Source: Megaleporinus macrocephalus (lineage: Eukaryota > Chordata > Actinopteri > Characiformes > Anostomidae). From it: a DNA stretch of 64,000 bases. The stretch spans positions 43,535,123-43,599,122 of the forward strand of contig CM038714.1 of assembly GCA_021613375.1 (NCBI GenBank), written 5' to 3'. A program made the position numbers and the translations under genes. This document shows positions 1 to 12,712 of this stretch, one piece after another. The notes beneath the pieces were generated by a model that worked only from the letters and a program-made list of their open reading frames with translations, searched no databases and was not told the origin of the DNA. Each line of letters opens with the position of its first letter. Position 1 is the first letter of the stretch.

Positions 1-835
1 ATATAATTAATACATTCCTGCTAAGTAACTTATAATAATTGAATGAAGTCTATAGTTGTGATTGCCATTTTCAACAAAAATAAAATGTAATTATATAATA
101 ATTACAATATCATTGAATTGCCTTTCTATAAGAATGTGCATCTACAGGTCTAAATTAAAAAAAATCCTGCTTGTTTCCATGTCAAACCGTGACAAAAATA
201 TTATTAATATCTAAACAATAGTTGTACACACAACAATAACATATGATAGAAATTTCCTCTCTTCTATGTAGAAATACAAATGGGGTATTGGTTTAAAATG
301 TAAATGTAAATCTGTGATTTTGTAAAAAAAAATTACATATATAAAATTACATGGGTTTTTTTTCACTGGCCATAAATGCAAATTCTAACAGCTAAGGAAT
401 GTGACATTATCAGTATAATTTATTCACAAATGTTATTTTGCGTTTAAGAGTCTAATACTTTTCATCATTTTATCATTTATCCAAAGTCAAGTTACAGGAA
501 AGATTTAATTTTTTAATACTAAGATATATTAATATATTTCTTTGTAAATGTTTTTAAGCCCATCCAATAGCAATATATTCTTCTTATATTTTTTCTAGAC
601 AAAGATTTATTTTTTCTAATGTTATTTAAATAATTGTCTGTGTGTTGTATTTTTGTACAACACACAGACGTGGATCAAATGTGGTTTCTGAAGAAAAAGT
701 TTTACAGTGTCATACTTTTTGATTAAAGTATGTTTTTCCTTCTTGTTTCAGATTTGTTGTTGGTTTGTTTGTATCATGGGATTATGTTTAAATGATTTGA
801 CTTCAAGTGATCATAAACAGTGAAATGGATGATGA
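1..835. other. AT-rich unique sequence, no gene
   Basis: This stretch is strongly AT-rich with many short A and T runs and stops in all frames. I recognise no gene or repeat family in it. The one notable structure is a perfect hairpin near 650, listed separately. A short (AT)n run follows at about 838-851. Confidence 0.6.
636..669. other. Perfect 14-bp inverted repeat (hairpin)
   Basis: GTCTGTGTGTTGTA at 636-649 is followed by a 6-base spacer and its exact reverse complement at 656-669. The stem is perfect but short. There is no T-run that would make it a terminator, and a terminator would be meaningless in this eukaryotic context. The stem is too short for a typical microRNA precursor. It could be the remains of a small inverted-repeat element. 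Confidence 0.7.
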
Positions 836-1217
836 GATATATATATATATACAGGGCGACAACCCAAATTAGTACAGTTAGCCAGGATGCTGGCTATCTA
901 GATATCTTACAACATAATACCTCAGGTTTTTCTTTTTAGGCTGAAAGCATAAAAAGGTTATCACAGATGTCCATTTTATTAAAATAACATACAGTATAAT
1001 CACTGTTTTGACTGACAATGCAGCTAAAAGTTGCACCACAAGGGTTTCCAAAGGTTGCACAATGTATTTGAGTATTGCATCCTACAAATGATATACAAAC
1101 GAGCTTGTCAGGTTGGGATAAAATTCTGGACTACCGAATTGTGCATAACATGATAAATACAATGTAAACTGTATAGCCCAGCATGCATGTTTATGACTGT
1201 AAAATAAGGGGGTAGTT

Positions 1218-1900
1218 GTGGGCCTTAAAACTGGCACCTTTCTTTTTCATTCCCCGTTGCAGTGTTCCGAAACAATGCTACATGGTAATGCTCTTAATTA
1301 TGAAAGGATGCTGAGTAGATTACTTCAATCCCACCCTCAAATAACCTTTGTAACAAACCTACCACATGAAGCATCCCACAACGCGACACAACACAGCATT
1401 GTTTCCCTGTTTATCAACTCGATAACCAGCAATAACCATGGTAATGATGCCCATTCACAGAGCGCCAGGTGGGACCAAAGGCTTGGAGCGTGTGCAAATC
1501 CAAGGAGCTTCTACCGGCTTTGGAATGGGCCTGGAGTGAGTGCGGCTGCTAAAACCTCGATAAGGCCGCACCACGGAGGACCCCCTTGCTCCTCATCCTC
1601 TCACCCGACACACAACACGCGGCCTGGACAGTACAATCCCCTCGTCCTGGGTGTTGCCAGGCAGAGATAAGGCTGTTTGGAGCGCCGCTAAACAGGCTAG
1701 TACAGTATTAACCTGCCCATCTGTTTCACAAAGGAATGCTCAGGAAGCCCCTGGGAGGCTGGCAGAGATGGCCTAAAAGCAAAGCCAGGCACGTTTGCTG
1801 GGAGAGCTGATAAGTGCTGCTGTGACAGGGGGTAGTAGGGGAAAGGAGGAGGGTCAGTGTAGCCCATGCTGGGGGTTTGAGAGCCCAGTAAAGAAGAGCT
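1218..1900. other. Repeat-poor, GC-richer block; candidate conserved non-coding element
   Basis: Base composition shifts from very AT-rich to balanced or GC-rich, and no repeat family is recognised. An open frame of 150 codons runs at 1218-1670 (+), but it starts on an alternative codon and its protein has no recognisable domain. Homeodomain-like TTAATTA cores and CATGGTAATG-type motifs occur near 1280-1300. In a fish gene desert such a block is most often a conserved enhancer. This is an inference from composition; an exon or promoter remains possible. Confidence 0.3.
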
Positions 1901-2164
1901 CACGATGTCAGTTTAGCAGCCCAGCAAGGCATAAAACCCCTGTGTGAAACGCTGACAGGGCTACATCTCTATTTGTGCACTTTTCAAATAACAGGCAACA
2001 TGAAGAGTTTCTTGTGTTCTTTATAACAGATAGATGGAGGGCTTGTTTCACAAAAGTGATTCGCCAAGAATTTCTTAGTCAGGTTGCAGAAAAGGCCAAA
2101 AAAGAACAATTGAGGATCACCTAAAATTTATTTCAGGGCTACAATCAATTAATCAATCAAAAAG
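1901..2164. other. Unique sequence, nothing recognised
   Basis: This is mixed-composition sequence leading into the tetranucleotide array. I see no gene or repeat family. Confidence 0.5.
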
Positions 2165-2310
<146 letters not shown>

Positions 2311-2944
2311 AGACTGTGAAACAGTCTGCTTGTTCTAAAATCTCTGGCAAGTTCAAAACCACTGTGTAATACTGTAGCGAACCACTACTGGCTTGTGCAA
2401 CCCTGTAAACAGAGGCTCATGGGAAGTGCCAGACTCACAGTGAGAAGCACTTGAAACTCTAAATGTAAGTTTGCTTTGTAAGCTGTGTGTTGCATGTGTT
2501 GTTCTGCACTAGGTAGTTGCTGCAGTGTTACATAATGTTACATGGTGTCTACCTTTGTGTAGAGTTCTATGGTGAGCAATGGTCTGCCTGCTATCCCTGC
2601 CATTCAGTAATCACTTTGCTGCTGCTGTGTTCAGTAAAAGAGCATTCTCTTACAGCACTATATGGTGTTAGACTGCTGAGCAAGAGCATCATCAAAGGCA
2701 ACCTGGTAGACGATACCTAAACAGCCAAAACACGTTAAAGACATTTAGGGAGAACCTCTATTAATTTTTTTTTTTTTATTGTCTGCACTATATGGTTAAT
2801 GTGACCCAACTACCAGCAAGCCTACTTTGAGTTAGTTTAACCGTTTCAGGTAAATCTAAATAACTGCAGCTCAAACAGTTGATCACCGTTCTCTTGTAAA
2901 TCCTACCTATTTGCTCGTCTACCTTCACACACATAAGAACTTGA
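2311..2944. other. Unique sequence, nothing recognised
   Basis: No gene is seen. A 67-codon open frame at 2517-2720 (+) has no recognisable domain and is not called. A T-run of 13 lies near 2765. Confidence 0.5.
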
Positions 2945-3460
2945 GCGTCATCCTGTTCTTAATCCATACGGTTTAATATGATGTCGGCCCACCTATTGCA
3001 GGTATAGCAGCTTCAACTCTTCTGGGAAGACTTTCCACATGGTTTAGAAGTGTGTTTACAGGAATTTGGAGAATGACCATTCTTTCAAAAGCGTATTGGT
3101 GAGGTCAGAAACTCATGTTGGACGAGAAGTTCTGTCTCACAGTCTCCGTTCTAATTCATCCCAAAGGTGTTCTATTGAGATTAGGTCTGGACCATCGTCC
3201 ATCAGATTGCTAGAAGAATAAGCGTGATTTGTCACTCCAGAGAACACAACTCCACTGCTCTAGAGTCCATTGGCAGCACGCTTTGCACCACCACTGCACT
3301 TGGTGATGGAGGGCTTGGATGCTGCAGCTCGGCTATTGAAACCAATCCCATGAAATTCTCTATGCACTGTTCTTGAGCTGATCTGAAGGCCACATGAAGT
3401 TTGGAGGTCTGTAGCAATTGACTATGAGTACTATGCGTCTCAGCGACCCCCTGACCCCGC
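2945..3460 (-). pseudogene. Tc1-family transposase relic
   Basis: Read on the minus strand, this matches the remembered fish Tc1 transposon consensus. The minus frame at 3232-3417 retains LQTS, the RSAQEQC.ENFMG segment, the degraded HGRAA-type block and a terminal WTLEQW-like stretch, which together represent the middle of the transposase. At the other end, about 2975-3050, the plus strand carries ATGATGTCGGCCCACC and TCTTCTGGGAAGACTTTCC, typical of the 3' part of such elements. The catalytic-domain coding between these parts is largely missing, so the copy is internally deleted and inactive. Family-level recognition is good; the exact subfamily and ends are uncertain. Confidence 0.8.
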
Positions 3461-3518
3461 CAGTGGCTACCAATTTATGGCTGAGGTGCTGAACTCTTAA
3501 CATCTGGGCGAAGTATAG

Positions 3519-4766
3519 TTAAAGGTAACCCTGGCTGGTAATACTTTAAAGCCTGAATATGGTGTAATGACTCTAAATTCTTAAGACACGTTTTAAAAAT
3601 CACTAATAGTAGCAGATTTATTAGATTTTATGTAAAATCCCGCTGCATGTAGGTCGCCATTGTTGTAACTACTGATGTGCGCAGCGGGTGGTGACGTCAA
3701 ATTGTTGCAGTAACTGTTCAGCCTTTGCAGTTTGAGCCGAAACGCAACACACACCAAGTGAGTGAAAATGATGAGGCGTGGAGGCGAGAGTGGGACACAG
3801 TGCTGGTGTTGTTGTGAAACTGAGCATCCGTGTTGACGGAGAAGGAGAGTGTCTGTTGCAAGGACCTCCGCTTTCTAGCAGGAAACATTCATGATCAGTA
3901 AACAGCTATATAAACTGAACGGGAGTTTCTCTTAGCTTTGAAAGTTGTTTACTAGTGAAGTAGTATGTTGACTACTAAAGATATACTTTCACGTTCAAGA
4001 TCTGCAAACAAGGGAGAAGCAGCTGCCACTAACGGTAAAAGTTGTTGGCTAGACGCCAGGAGAGAATCCAGCACATGTTTATGTTCCTTCTCGTGGTTCT
4101 CGCTCCATAATCTGGAGCTTTTGGACTTCCTATGTGGGAAAACTGTCACTGCATTGTGTTTTAGTCTACGCTTAAAACCAACAGCGTCCGTCAAGTCTCT
4201 CACCAGTGGTGGTCTACTGAGCGACTCAAACACATCGAGACTGAAGTGACGAGAGCAGAGCGGCGGGTCTTTGGGTAGCTGTGTTCGTCCACATGCTGCT
4301 TCACAAACTATTCTCCTTGTTTATGTTTGTGAAAGCTGTTTAGACTAATATCAGTCTTCCCACTGCCTTTCACTGAAATAACATCCAACAACAACACAAT
4401 GTGGCATGGATTTCTTTAAGCTAGGTTGGCATTTGACATCATCTACCCAACAGTCATTGCGCGTGAGAAGTAATGGCTGCGTCCATATGTTAAATATTTA
4501 GAATAAAAATGTTAATTTATAAACAAACCTGCTACTTTTGTGATTTTTTGCAACATGTCTTAACAATTTAGAGTCATAGTAAGACATAGGAACACTCAAA
4601 AGTGTGTAATGTTAATGCATTTTGAACACACTTATGCTTTTTGGTTGTAATCAACTTTAATTAGATCATCCAAACTAAAGATTTGTGCACAAAACATATC
4701 AAATCTCTATTTGCGTGTGAGGAAATATTGCAGAAATGTAGAAACGTAGGCGGAATTACCCTTTAA
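3519..4766. mobile_element. Candidate non-autonomous DNA transposon with long inverted arms, TTAA-flanked
   Basis: Two arms of about 55 bp, 3567-3621 and 4521-4577, are imperfect reverse complements sharing ATGACTCTAAATT, TTAAGACA and a GTAGCAG-type block. The outer edges also pair: TTAAAGGTAACCC at 3519 against the reverse complement of GGAATTACCCTTTAA ending at 4766. Both ends coincide with TTAA, the target site of piggyBac elements, although PIF/Harbinger or another class is equally possible. The interior is GC-richer, and two overlapping 93-94 codon frames on opposite strands (3952-4249) show no transposase motif. The inverted-repeat structure is seen directly; the class assignment is a guess. 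Confidence 0.55.
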
Positions 4767-7009
4767 ACTCTTTCTATCACCACCATGGCAAAAAAAAAAT
4801 GGGACTTGATAAGTTTCTATAAAACAGCAGATTTCACATCAAACCACTCTGAATGGCTGCATTTACATATCAATGATTGAATTATGCAGAAATAAAAAAA
4901 TGTAGAATTACTTTTCATCAGTTGCTTCACAAGAACGAGTAGAAATGAATCACAGCATTTACAACTCTTTATAGCCATAGTTGAAAAAAAGTAACAGTGA
5001 AGTTATGCGAAATATTAGAGCATGTCTTTGATGACTAAACCCTAATTAACGAGCAAACTTAAAAATCTGTGTAATTTTTCCCCTCTTGTTATTTCTTTGT
5101 GAACATGATGACACTTGCAGCATAAATTATATCCATTCACTCGGCCATTTATATTTGCATCTTAATGAACTTGTAGCAAAAGTCAGTAAGCTGGAAATCA
5201 TTAATCATCAGTAAATTAGACATGGAGAGTTGCAAGTTGAAAATGATTGCAGGGATTTTACAGGATGATCATTCTGGATGCTCTTGGTCAGCTTGGCATA
5301 GGAACCTGAAGAGTGGAGAAGAAAGAGTCACTAATCAGACCAAGCAGGTGGAATCCAGATGGATGAAGACCAGGAGGTGAGAGTAGCAGAAACAGAGCAG
5401 TGCAAACAGGTGGAGCTGAGCTGAGTTGTGATGGGGCAGATCTTCAACACTAGGTCAAGCCTTGCTAAGAGTCTTGTTGGTTTATGAATAAATAATTGTC
5501 CACTTAAGAGATATTTCCAGTGACCAGTTCAGCCTATTATATGTTGTTATGCAGGTTTTATGTCAGGGCTGTTATCTAAGTGCTCACCCCCCTGGTGTTC
5601 AGAGAAGGTCTAATTATTCTGGGAACTGGAATACATATTTGTCATTAAGTTCATTCCTAATAATGCAGGTTGCATTTGAACTTTGCAGATTATAATAATT
5701 CTGTAATTTCTTTGTTTCATGTTTCAAAATAATTTAAATACTGGAAATGTTATCTAGTTACATACAGCCATTTTTTTTTCAATTGGTTAGGCCTTTAGAA
5801 CCTGAACACACTATTTTGTACACTCAAAACTGCACCCTAGGCCTTCTAGGTAGGCCTCCATACATCGCCAGTTAAAGAAACATTACGAAACATAACAGGT
5901 TTGTTCAGTTTAATGAAGATTTGCTCAACATTCAGTGCATCTTGGTTGGCATTGCTGCAGGGTAATGTTTGTTTTCTCTCTTTTTGACTAAACTTGGCCA
6001 AACACTTATACAAGTGCATCAGAATGCAAACTACATTGGAATGTTGATGCACTGCTAATACTAGAACTTTGCTAGCAGGTTAGAAGATGACTTTGTAATG
6101 ATGATGGTATACACACATATTTTAGCTGTTACCTCCTCATTAGTCAACTAATTACAAATAGTTAACATCAATGCATAAAAAAAAGAAAGTAGTTTTACTT
6201 TAAAAAACAGTGTCCATGCTGAGTTACTTCGGAATTAACTGGATTTTAAAGAGTATGTTAGCAGAACAAGAATTTGTGTTTTATTCCCAGAAAATATTTT
6301 TTATAATTTAAAATAACTCAGAATTTTAAAGCAGCACAAACAGTTTTTTAATGATAAAGCAACAGTGCACTAATAATGACTCTTTATAATTAGCTGACTA
6401 GCTTATGGTTATTTAATTATGAAGTAGCCCAAACAGTTTCTAAGTAAAAGCCCACATTTATGTATAGTGTGTATATACCTACATTAATTAATTACAGCAA
6501 TTGATGAGATTCTACTTCATAATTTATAATTTACTATTACTTTATATTTAAACTATTATAGTTTATATATTTATTTTACAAGTACAGAGTAAGTATACTT
6601 GTATGGTACGGTAACTGTCTGCACTTATTATTATATGCCTACATTTAAATACTTGTATACCCACATCCCTGATATTGCTATATAATGAATTAATGATGAC
6701 CAAATCAGGCTTTCAGATGTTACTCAACATGAATAAATATATATGTGAACATTTACAAAAAACATCTAAATAATTTGGCTGATAATTCAAAGTAGCAATG
6801 CTTAAATGGCTTGTTAAAAACTATATAAAGATATTACCCCATAAATAATTTACTAGAAAAAGTGCAATATAGCTGGGAAAGAATTTGTAATACACAGGTG
6901 AACACACTAATGATAAGGTGGGGCTACACAAGCCGAGACACGGAGAGGGTGAAGTCAAAAACAGGAGTCAATGATGGCTTTAAATTAAGAGTCACAAAAA
7001 TGTTACATG
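4767..7009. other. AT-rich unique sequence
   Basis: No gene or named repeat is seen. A repeat-poor patch at about 5040-5230 contains clustered homeodomain-like motifs (ATTAATCATCA, TAATTAACGAG, CTTAATGA). It is a weak candidate for a conserved non-coding element. The remainder is low-complexity A/T sequence with stops in all frames. Confidence 0.4.
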
Positions 7010-7216
7010 TAAATTACTGTTAAAGTTTTCATTTCATTTAATTTAATTTACTTCAACTTACAATATATTATTATATTTTATATATTTTGTATATTTTTAT
7101 TTCTTTTTGTTATCTTCATTTATTGGTGGATGGAGGAACAGTAAAATAAGAATTTCATTGTACAGTCTAACTGTCTGTTTCTGCTGTGCATATGACAATA
7201 AAACTCTTGAATCTTG
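7010..7216 (+). mobile_element. LINE-type 3' UTR and tail fragment (L2-like)
   Basis: The segment ends with TGACAATAAAACTC followed by TTGAATCTTG. This is the same layout as the end of the L2-like LINE at 40600-40646 (GACAATAAAG then TTGAATCC repeats). The preceding AT-rich stretch with GGTGGATGGAGGAACAG and AAGAATTTCATTGTAC matches, in reverse complement, the fragment at 63551-63800. The copy is severely 5'-truncated with no coding sequence left. Confidence 0.65.
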
Positions 7217-8922
7217 TAAAACACAAATATAGAAAGTGACACAAATATAGGGAATAATGGTGAATAACTCTAAATTAGCTCATTATAAAGTGATGGCTAA
7301 TAGTCTCATAGACTGTCGTTAAGGCGTTACAAATAATGCAAACATTTTATATTACTTATGTTATGTAAGCAATACATTTATTGCTTATTTACTCATATGT
7401 CTCCAGCAGAGCAATACTAATTATGCGCTATGCATTTAAAACATATGTTTCCTCTATATAATATATATATTATCCTTGAATGTTCTTTTATGTTCCATTA
7501 TATGCGCATGCATGTTACTCACAACACTTAATTGCATGACTTTAACTGTAAATAAAATCAGGATAGAATTAGCACAGGAATTACCATAAACAATCTGTTA
7601 AAGCATCTAGTCGTGCTAATAAGAAAATGATGGATAAAAATCCCTGTGCTGAAGAAAAAAGTTCTCAAAACCAGCTCTGTAAGGTTTCTGCTTTACAGAT
7701 ACAGATTTGATGTGAAGGCAGCTTTGTTTAAACTATTTCTTTTTTTTTAATTATTTATTCATTTATTTTTGGAAACTCAGGACTTTCGACTCCACTACAT
7801 TGCTATGAAGGTTCTTATTACTCATTACTTTGAAACACAGCTTTGAAGTTAGTGGACAAAATGTTCTTCTCAAAAATGTGATAGAAGGCCGTATTGTGTT
7901 CATCACTGGAGAAAAAAACAATCAAACTAAACTTATCCTACACTGTCAGTCAAGTTCAAAGCCTCTGCACCAAAGCACCCCTGGCCATGCCTGAAGTCCA
8001 TGTTTGAGATTTTCGAAATGAATAAAGATTCTTATCATTTGAACTGCTCAGTTTACCGCCTACAAACTTCACAAACGCCTTTAAAAAATGTGCCCATCCA
8101 ACCTGAGAAAGCATGTCGAGGTATGTAAACATGTGTTTAATTTCAGTAAACATTTACAACGAAGATGTATGAGCTTGTGCTTGTTGCAGTGGTTATGATG
8201 TGAATGATTTTGACCATTTTGCCCAAGTTGCTACCATTACTAACTAAAGTCCTTTCAGAAATGCTGAGTCATTGGTGTAGGAACCAGGAGGAATGGGGGG
8301 GATGTGTCCTACCTGTTATCAGAAACAGGAAGATCTGCTTAAAAAAACTTTTTTAAAAGCGTTTTTGGCAGCCATTGCAATTCAGGCACTGTGGTTGATG
8401 TTAGCAACTGGCTCTGGTTGTTGGGTGGTCTGGGTCTTTCACTTTGTTAAGGATTGTGTTGAGATGTCTGTTCAGAAATATCCCGCAGTCAGCAGCTTCA
8501 CTGACCCGAGCTCTCGCCTTGTTGGAGCGCCGGGTAGTTAGGGCCAGCTTTAAACACAAGGTCAGTGATGAAAGCAATGAATAGCAATGATGATCATATA
8601 TACTGCAATAAAAACAATGTTTGTATAATGTGTTGTTATGGTAACAGACTAGGAGGGTTTGGGTTAGCTAACGTTTATATTAACTTTTTTCAGAAAGCTC
8701 TCTGAAATGTAAGGTTATATTACTCTCTGGCCACGTCCCAAACTAAATAAATGAAAGGACACCATCATTAGAAGCACTTTCAGTAGTGCAGTATGTAATG
8801 TTCCAGAGGGTGCTGTTTGGGACACAGCCTTACTGTCTAACATTAATGTTAGTCTTATCTAGTCAGGAAACCTTAACATACATTTTTTCATCAAAAAAAA
8901 AAATATATAAAAAAAAAAAAAA
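7217..8922. other. Unique sequence, nothing recognised
   Basis: Mixed AT-rich sequence. Short open frames at 7956-8153 (-) and 8293-8541 (+) have no recognisable domains and are treated as chance frames. Confidence 0.5.
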
Positions 8923-9772
<850 letters not shown>

Positions 9773-9783
9773 TGTTATAACTT

Positions 9784-10114
9784 GATGGCGGCATGGTGGT
9801 GTAGTGGTTAGTACTGTCGCCTCACAGCAAGACGATCCGTGTTGGATTCCCAGTCTCAGCCATTCTGTGTGGAGTGTGCATGTTCTCTTGAGTGGGTTTC
9901 CTCTGAGTACTCCGGTTTCCTCCCACAGTCCAAACACATGCATGATAGGTTGATTGGTCACTTTAAACACCCCTGTAGGTGGGAGTGAGTGTTGGCCGTG
10001 GGCTGGAGCACTGTCCATGGTGTTCCCTGCCTTCGCACGATGACGCTGGGATTGGCTCCAGGCCCCCCGTGACCCTGACTAGTGGGATTAAACGGCAGAT
10101 AATGGATGGATGGA
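9784..10114 (+). mobile_element. tRNA-headed SINE, full-length copy with 11-bp target duplication
   Basis: The head GGCGGCATGGTGGTGTAGTGG carries an RNA polymerase III A-box-like TGGTGTAGTGG at 9797-9807 and a degraded B box, TGTTGGATTCC, at 9840-9850. The body contains the common fish blocks TGTGGAGTGTGCATGTTCTC and TTTCCTCCCACAGTCCAAA. The 3' end is TAATGGATGGATGG. The copy is flanked by TGTTATAACTT at 9773-9783 and again at 10115-10125, a perfect 11-bp target-site duplication, so both ends are defined. SINEs are transcribed by Pol III and mobilised by a partner LINE; the partner is unknown here. Other copies lie at 15204, 27890 (-), 32757 and 47068. The open frame at 9767-10018 on the opposite strand is a by-product. 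Confidence 0.9.
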
Positions 10115-10125
10115 TGTTATAACTT

Positions 10126-10560
10126 TTTTCTTACCATCAGCATAAAGAGGGAGACCGGTTCAGAATATAAGCTTTATTCTGACGTTCTGTGAGATCTCAA
10201 ACCCTGGTCCAACTTTAAACTAGCAAACACACTCTATTTAAGTCCTTCAAACTAGCCTCGACCCGTCTGGCCAGATCCCCTGCAGGATCTGCTGGGCCAT
10301 AAAGCTTTAGTGACGGGAGTCACTAAACCATAAACAATCTCACAATCTCTGTGGCATTCAGTGTGTCATTTGTATACACCCTTTGAACAGACCCAATAGT
10401 ATGTGAGAAATGTTGACAACAACATATTACGTTGTTTAGCCAGAAATCTATACAGGAATACAAGCTTAGAAAAATTAGGCAATCTTAATTTCTAATTCAG
10501 AGACTAAAGACTAAGCACAGTGGGTGAGGACCCAAAACACAAACAAGCACACTGAGAACA
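10126..10560. repeat. Possible dispersed repeat sharing a block with 12025-12110
   Basis: A block with AGAGGGAGACC followed by a GTTCAGA-type motif at about 10147-10168 recurs at about 12060-12080 as AGAGGGAGACC followed by AGCTCAGAG. The upstream bases, TAACTT then a T-rich run then CATCAG or CGTCAG, also match. The two may be old copies of one LTR-like repeat, the first later hit by the SINE. A perfect 9-bp inverted repeat, TTTAGTGAC then GGGA then GTCACTAAA, lies at 10306-10327. Confidence 0.35.
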
Positions 10561-11190
10561 GCCTCAGCTCATAAGATTGTTCCATAGAAGTCCACACGCA
10601 CTAGGCCTATTAATAATTCATACTTCCATGTTCGATACATAGGAAGGAAAGTGTTGTATGTACCATGCATATATTTTTTATGTGTTGCTGTTCTGAACTT
10701 CAGCATGAGGGATGCAAACACTGTGTAGGGTAGACTATCTATTCTCCAGACCATCTGCAGAGCAAAACACCACCGAGAGATAATAAACACATCTGCCCAC
10801 TGTACAGTGCAAGCAGGACAATGCGCATCGTGGCTTGACAGACTTAATAAATTACTCGGAGCCAAGAAACGTAAGCGAGCTCCAGCCTGTCTACTGACAG
10901 CCCATTTCTCGTCTTCCTGACGCAAGTGGGTTTAATTAAGCTTTAGAGCTCGCACTGGACGCGACCGACCAGCAGACTGACACAGTGGCAGCATGAGTCA
11001 TGAGGACAGTAGGCTTGCAGTGTGTCGTATTTACCGACACGCTTTCAGGGTGACCATGCAAAGTCCTTGTCAGACATCTATCTGACAGCCGAGTGGGACG
11101 TCTCATTGAGGAGACAGTAATGGAAGGGAAAATTGTCCTCCTCTGTAGGAGCCAGCTCCTGAACCATTACTGTCAGAGGTTTATAATCGG
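10561..11190. other. Repeat-poor block; candidate conserved non-coding element
   Basis: Composition is balanced and no repeat is recognised. Motif-rich sequence includes TTTAATTAAGC near 10931, GAGTCATGAGGAC near 10998, and two inverted near-copies of a TGACAG and TCTCCTC-type pattern between 11080 and 11180 (for example GGAGCCAGCTCC, a palindrome, at about 11148). A minus frame at 10569-10925 has no domain. Enhancer-like function is inferred only from composition and lack of coding signal. Confidence 0.3.
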
Positions 11191-11830
11191 TCCTCCTTCA
11201 GTTATAAGTGGCATCGAGCAGAAACTCAATACGCTTTAGAAGCTATGTTGCCCTACTTGAGGTGCATGAGCACTTGGTTATCCAAAGAAGAACCTTGGTC
11301 AAAGGAATTCAATCCAGCTCTTGATCAAAGACATGAATGCAAGAGCAAAAGATTTGATCTCAGAACGGAGAAGGAAAAGGTACATCACCAAAGTTTCAGA
11401 CCGTAGTACCTGCGCTTTCTGTGCCGATTACATTTGGTATACAGTAACAGATGCATAGAATCCCCCGCCCTGAAGGTCTGTGTGTTTTCCTTTTCCTTGG
11501 TTCAAGGCAAGAAACGTTTGTGGCTTGAATGGGTTGAGCCTGGCGGTTCACCACAAAGCCATTTATTTACAGCCCTCCACTCCAAGCAGTGTAAATATTC
11601 TTCATGAGAGAAGAGGCTGTCACCAAAGCACTGCTCTTCATCAAAAACAACCTTTCCTTGTCAAGGACTAATGTGGAGGTGTATATCAAGGCAAGTGGCT
11701 TGCGCTCCCAGAGAAGATTGCAGTGTGTTTGGGGAAAGATGAGCTTCCCCGGGGGAGCAGATGCCCTCTTGAAGCCCACAGTCCATCTAGTGCAGCACTA
11801 ATGGAGTTGAGCTACATCTGTTCCACAGTT
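11191..11830. other. Repeat-poor block, possible non-coding conserved sequence or cryptic exon
   Basis: Composition is moderate with three overlapping short open frames on both strands at 11480-11801. None has an identifiable domain, and overlapping frames on both strands argue against one real exon. I see no canonical splice-site pair defining an exon. Confidence 0.25.
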
Positions 11831-12712
11831 CTGTAGAGATTTCTTTCTGTGCTTTACCGAGGGTCACAGTTACTTTTAGTCCAGCCCCGGCAGTAAGATC
11901 CCAATAGAAACATGTCACTATTGCACTGCATTGGCTGTTTTTTTTTTTTTACTGTCTCATGGGTGGCTCATAAGCTTTGCATTGTCACCAAAAACATGCA
12001 TAAGATTCGTTTCTACATTTCTTCAGTTGTCGTAACTTCTTTTTTTGCCGTCAGAATGAAGAGGGAGACCAGCTCAGAGTTTACCCAAGGTCACCCTGGT
12101 CTTAATTATGTCTCCAACTGTCTTTTATAGGCCCGCCTTCCTACTCTTTCGGCCCCTTGCAGTACCTGGCCAACTCGTTATCTCCCGGGTGGAGTGGTTC
12201 TCGAATAGAAGTTCTTAAGATAACATTGCAGGGTCTTGTTCTCAGGCCTAGAATGTGCCTGCCATAAATGCCCCAAATGCCAGTGGTCACAAAGCCCTGA
12301 CCTTCAGCAGCAATCAGCAGGCCCATATGTAAACATATGCTTTTATCCGATTCTATAGCACATAAAAATTCCCAACAATAGTCAATAAATAATCACAGTT
12401 ATCAAACAGATCCGGTTCTAAATTCTGATTGAATAAACAATGACCTTAGCCATTGCAAGATACTTATTATAAAACAGTTTGTTTTCATATCTAATTGGCT
12501 GAACCATGTTCAAAACCATTGTAAGATATATAGCATACACACAACCATGAACATCTTGAAACTAAATTCTGTATTATTGCACTGCGACACAAAAATCCTT
12601 GAGCTGTTAATGGGACAATCCTTGACTGGCATGGAGGCTGCTCATATGGACCACCAAATCTACTGATAGTAGTATAAGAACCCATTTCGTTTAAACTAAC
12701 TGGCTGACTACA
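11831..12712. other. Unique or ancient repeat sequence
   Basis: Contains a T14 run at about 11939-11952 and the block shared with 10126-10170. No gene is seen; the frames at 12141-12326 (-) and 12491-12742 (-) carry no recognisable domain. Confidence 0.4.

Noticed and set aside
1218..1670. 150-codon open frame as a host gene
   Set aside because: It starts on an alternative codon and has no domain or splice context; GC-rich DNA easily gives such frames by chance.
9784..9860. A tRNA gene
   Set aside because: A and B boxes are present, but the sequence continues into a SINE body and has no consistent cloverleaf; it is a SINE head.
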